Shown here: piece by piece, positions 13,556-13,622 of the stretch
How positions within the stretch are numbered: position 1 is the first letter of the stretch
How the letters are laid out: every line of letters starts with the position of its first letter
Source: Candidatus Zixiibacteriota bacterium
GTDB taxonomy: Bacteria; Zixibacteria; MSB-5A5; GN15; FEB-12
DNA length: 13,622 nt
Direction: 5' to 3'
NCBI GenBank assembly: GCA_030619345.1
Contig: JAUXBO010000030.1
Location: forward strand, 1 to 13,622
Made by a program: the position numbers and the translations under genes
The notes under the pieces: model-generated
Databases searched by the model: none
The model's input: the letters and a program-made list of their open reading frames with translations, nothing else
Told to the model about the DNA's origin: nothing

Positions 13556-13622
13556 CTAATATTTTTGGAGGTCGGACTGGGGGTCGGCGCTTTCACTTTC
13601 TGAACCGCCCTCTTCCAAGTCG
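13556..13622 (-). CDS. C-terminal tail of an unidentified protein (5' end beyond window)
   Basis: One minus-strand frame gives 21 residues (DLEEGGSESESADPQSDLQK, then Y) before TAG at 13556-13558, followed by a strong terminator. The acidic, Ser-rich stretch looks like a disordered protein tail. It does not resemble the end of a biotinyl carrier domain. Placement before a terminator is the main support; the protein cannot be identified. Confidence 0.45.
   Translation of the reverse strand, partial: DLEEGGSESESADPQSDLQKY

Noticed and set aside
13473..13620. Longer alternative minus-strand frame at the right edge
   Set aside because: It reads straight through the terminator stem and T-run; the frame ending at 13556, before the terminator, fits better.

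Overview
This 13.6 kb window reads as chromosomal housekeeping DNA from a diderm (outer-membrane-bearing) bacterium of moderate GC. Every gene I can support lies on the minus strand, so transcription runs from high to low coordinates. The diderm call rests on a lipoprotein with a clear lipobox and on a secreted protein with beta-barrel-like sequence. The mix of a two-subunit glycine decarboxylase, a PyrR-controlled pyr operon and the beta-barrel protein suggests an FCB-group or candidate-phylum lineage (Zixibacteria-like). That placement is a guess from overall flavour.

Region A (13622-7157) opens with the acidic C-terminal tail of an unidentified gene and a strong terminator. A near-consensus promoter then drives a run of biotin carboxylase (accC), gcvH, gcvPA, a small zinc-ribbon protein, a thioredoxin/TPR lipoprotein and gcvPB, closed by a strong terminator. 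The H protein and both P subunits of the glycine cleavage system are present. gcvT is absent, and the two P-subunit genes are separated by two non-gcv genes and by a pair of inverted palindromes.

Region B (7156-5643) is one gene, a fused double ATPase of the ECF/cobalt-transport type. Its start codon directly follows the T-run of the gcv terminator, and no T or S component is nearby. It ends in one or two terminator hairpins.

Region C (5632-1370) is a pyrimidine operon: a strong promoter, a roughly 190-nt structured leader with a PyrR-binding-loop match and a possible 11-residue leader peptide, then pyrR, pyrB, pyrC, a Nudix hydrolase and a TehB-like methyltransferase. These genes overlap or are separated by at most 15 bases. 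PyrR presumably senses UMP/UTP and acts on the leader RNA to control aspartate carbamoyltransferase and dihydroorotase.

Region D (1307-1) holds a -10 box, an inverted repeat and a secreted beta-barrel-like protein whose reading frame runs off the left edge.

No tRNA, rRNA, CRISPR array, insertion sequence or phage gene was seen. The most interesting parts are the pyr leader, the fused ATPase with one degenerate ATP site and an unusual start, and the inverted palindromes before gcvPB. Three genes (accC, gcvH, pyrR) appear to start at TTG behind GGAGG.
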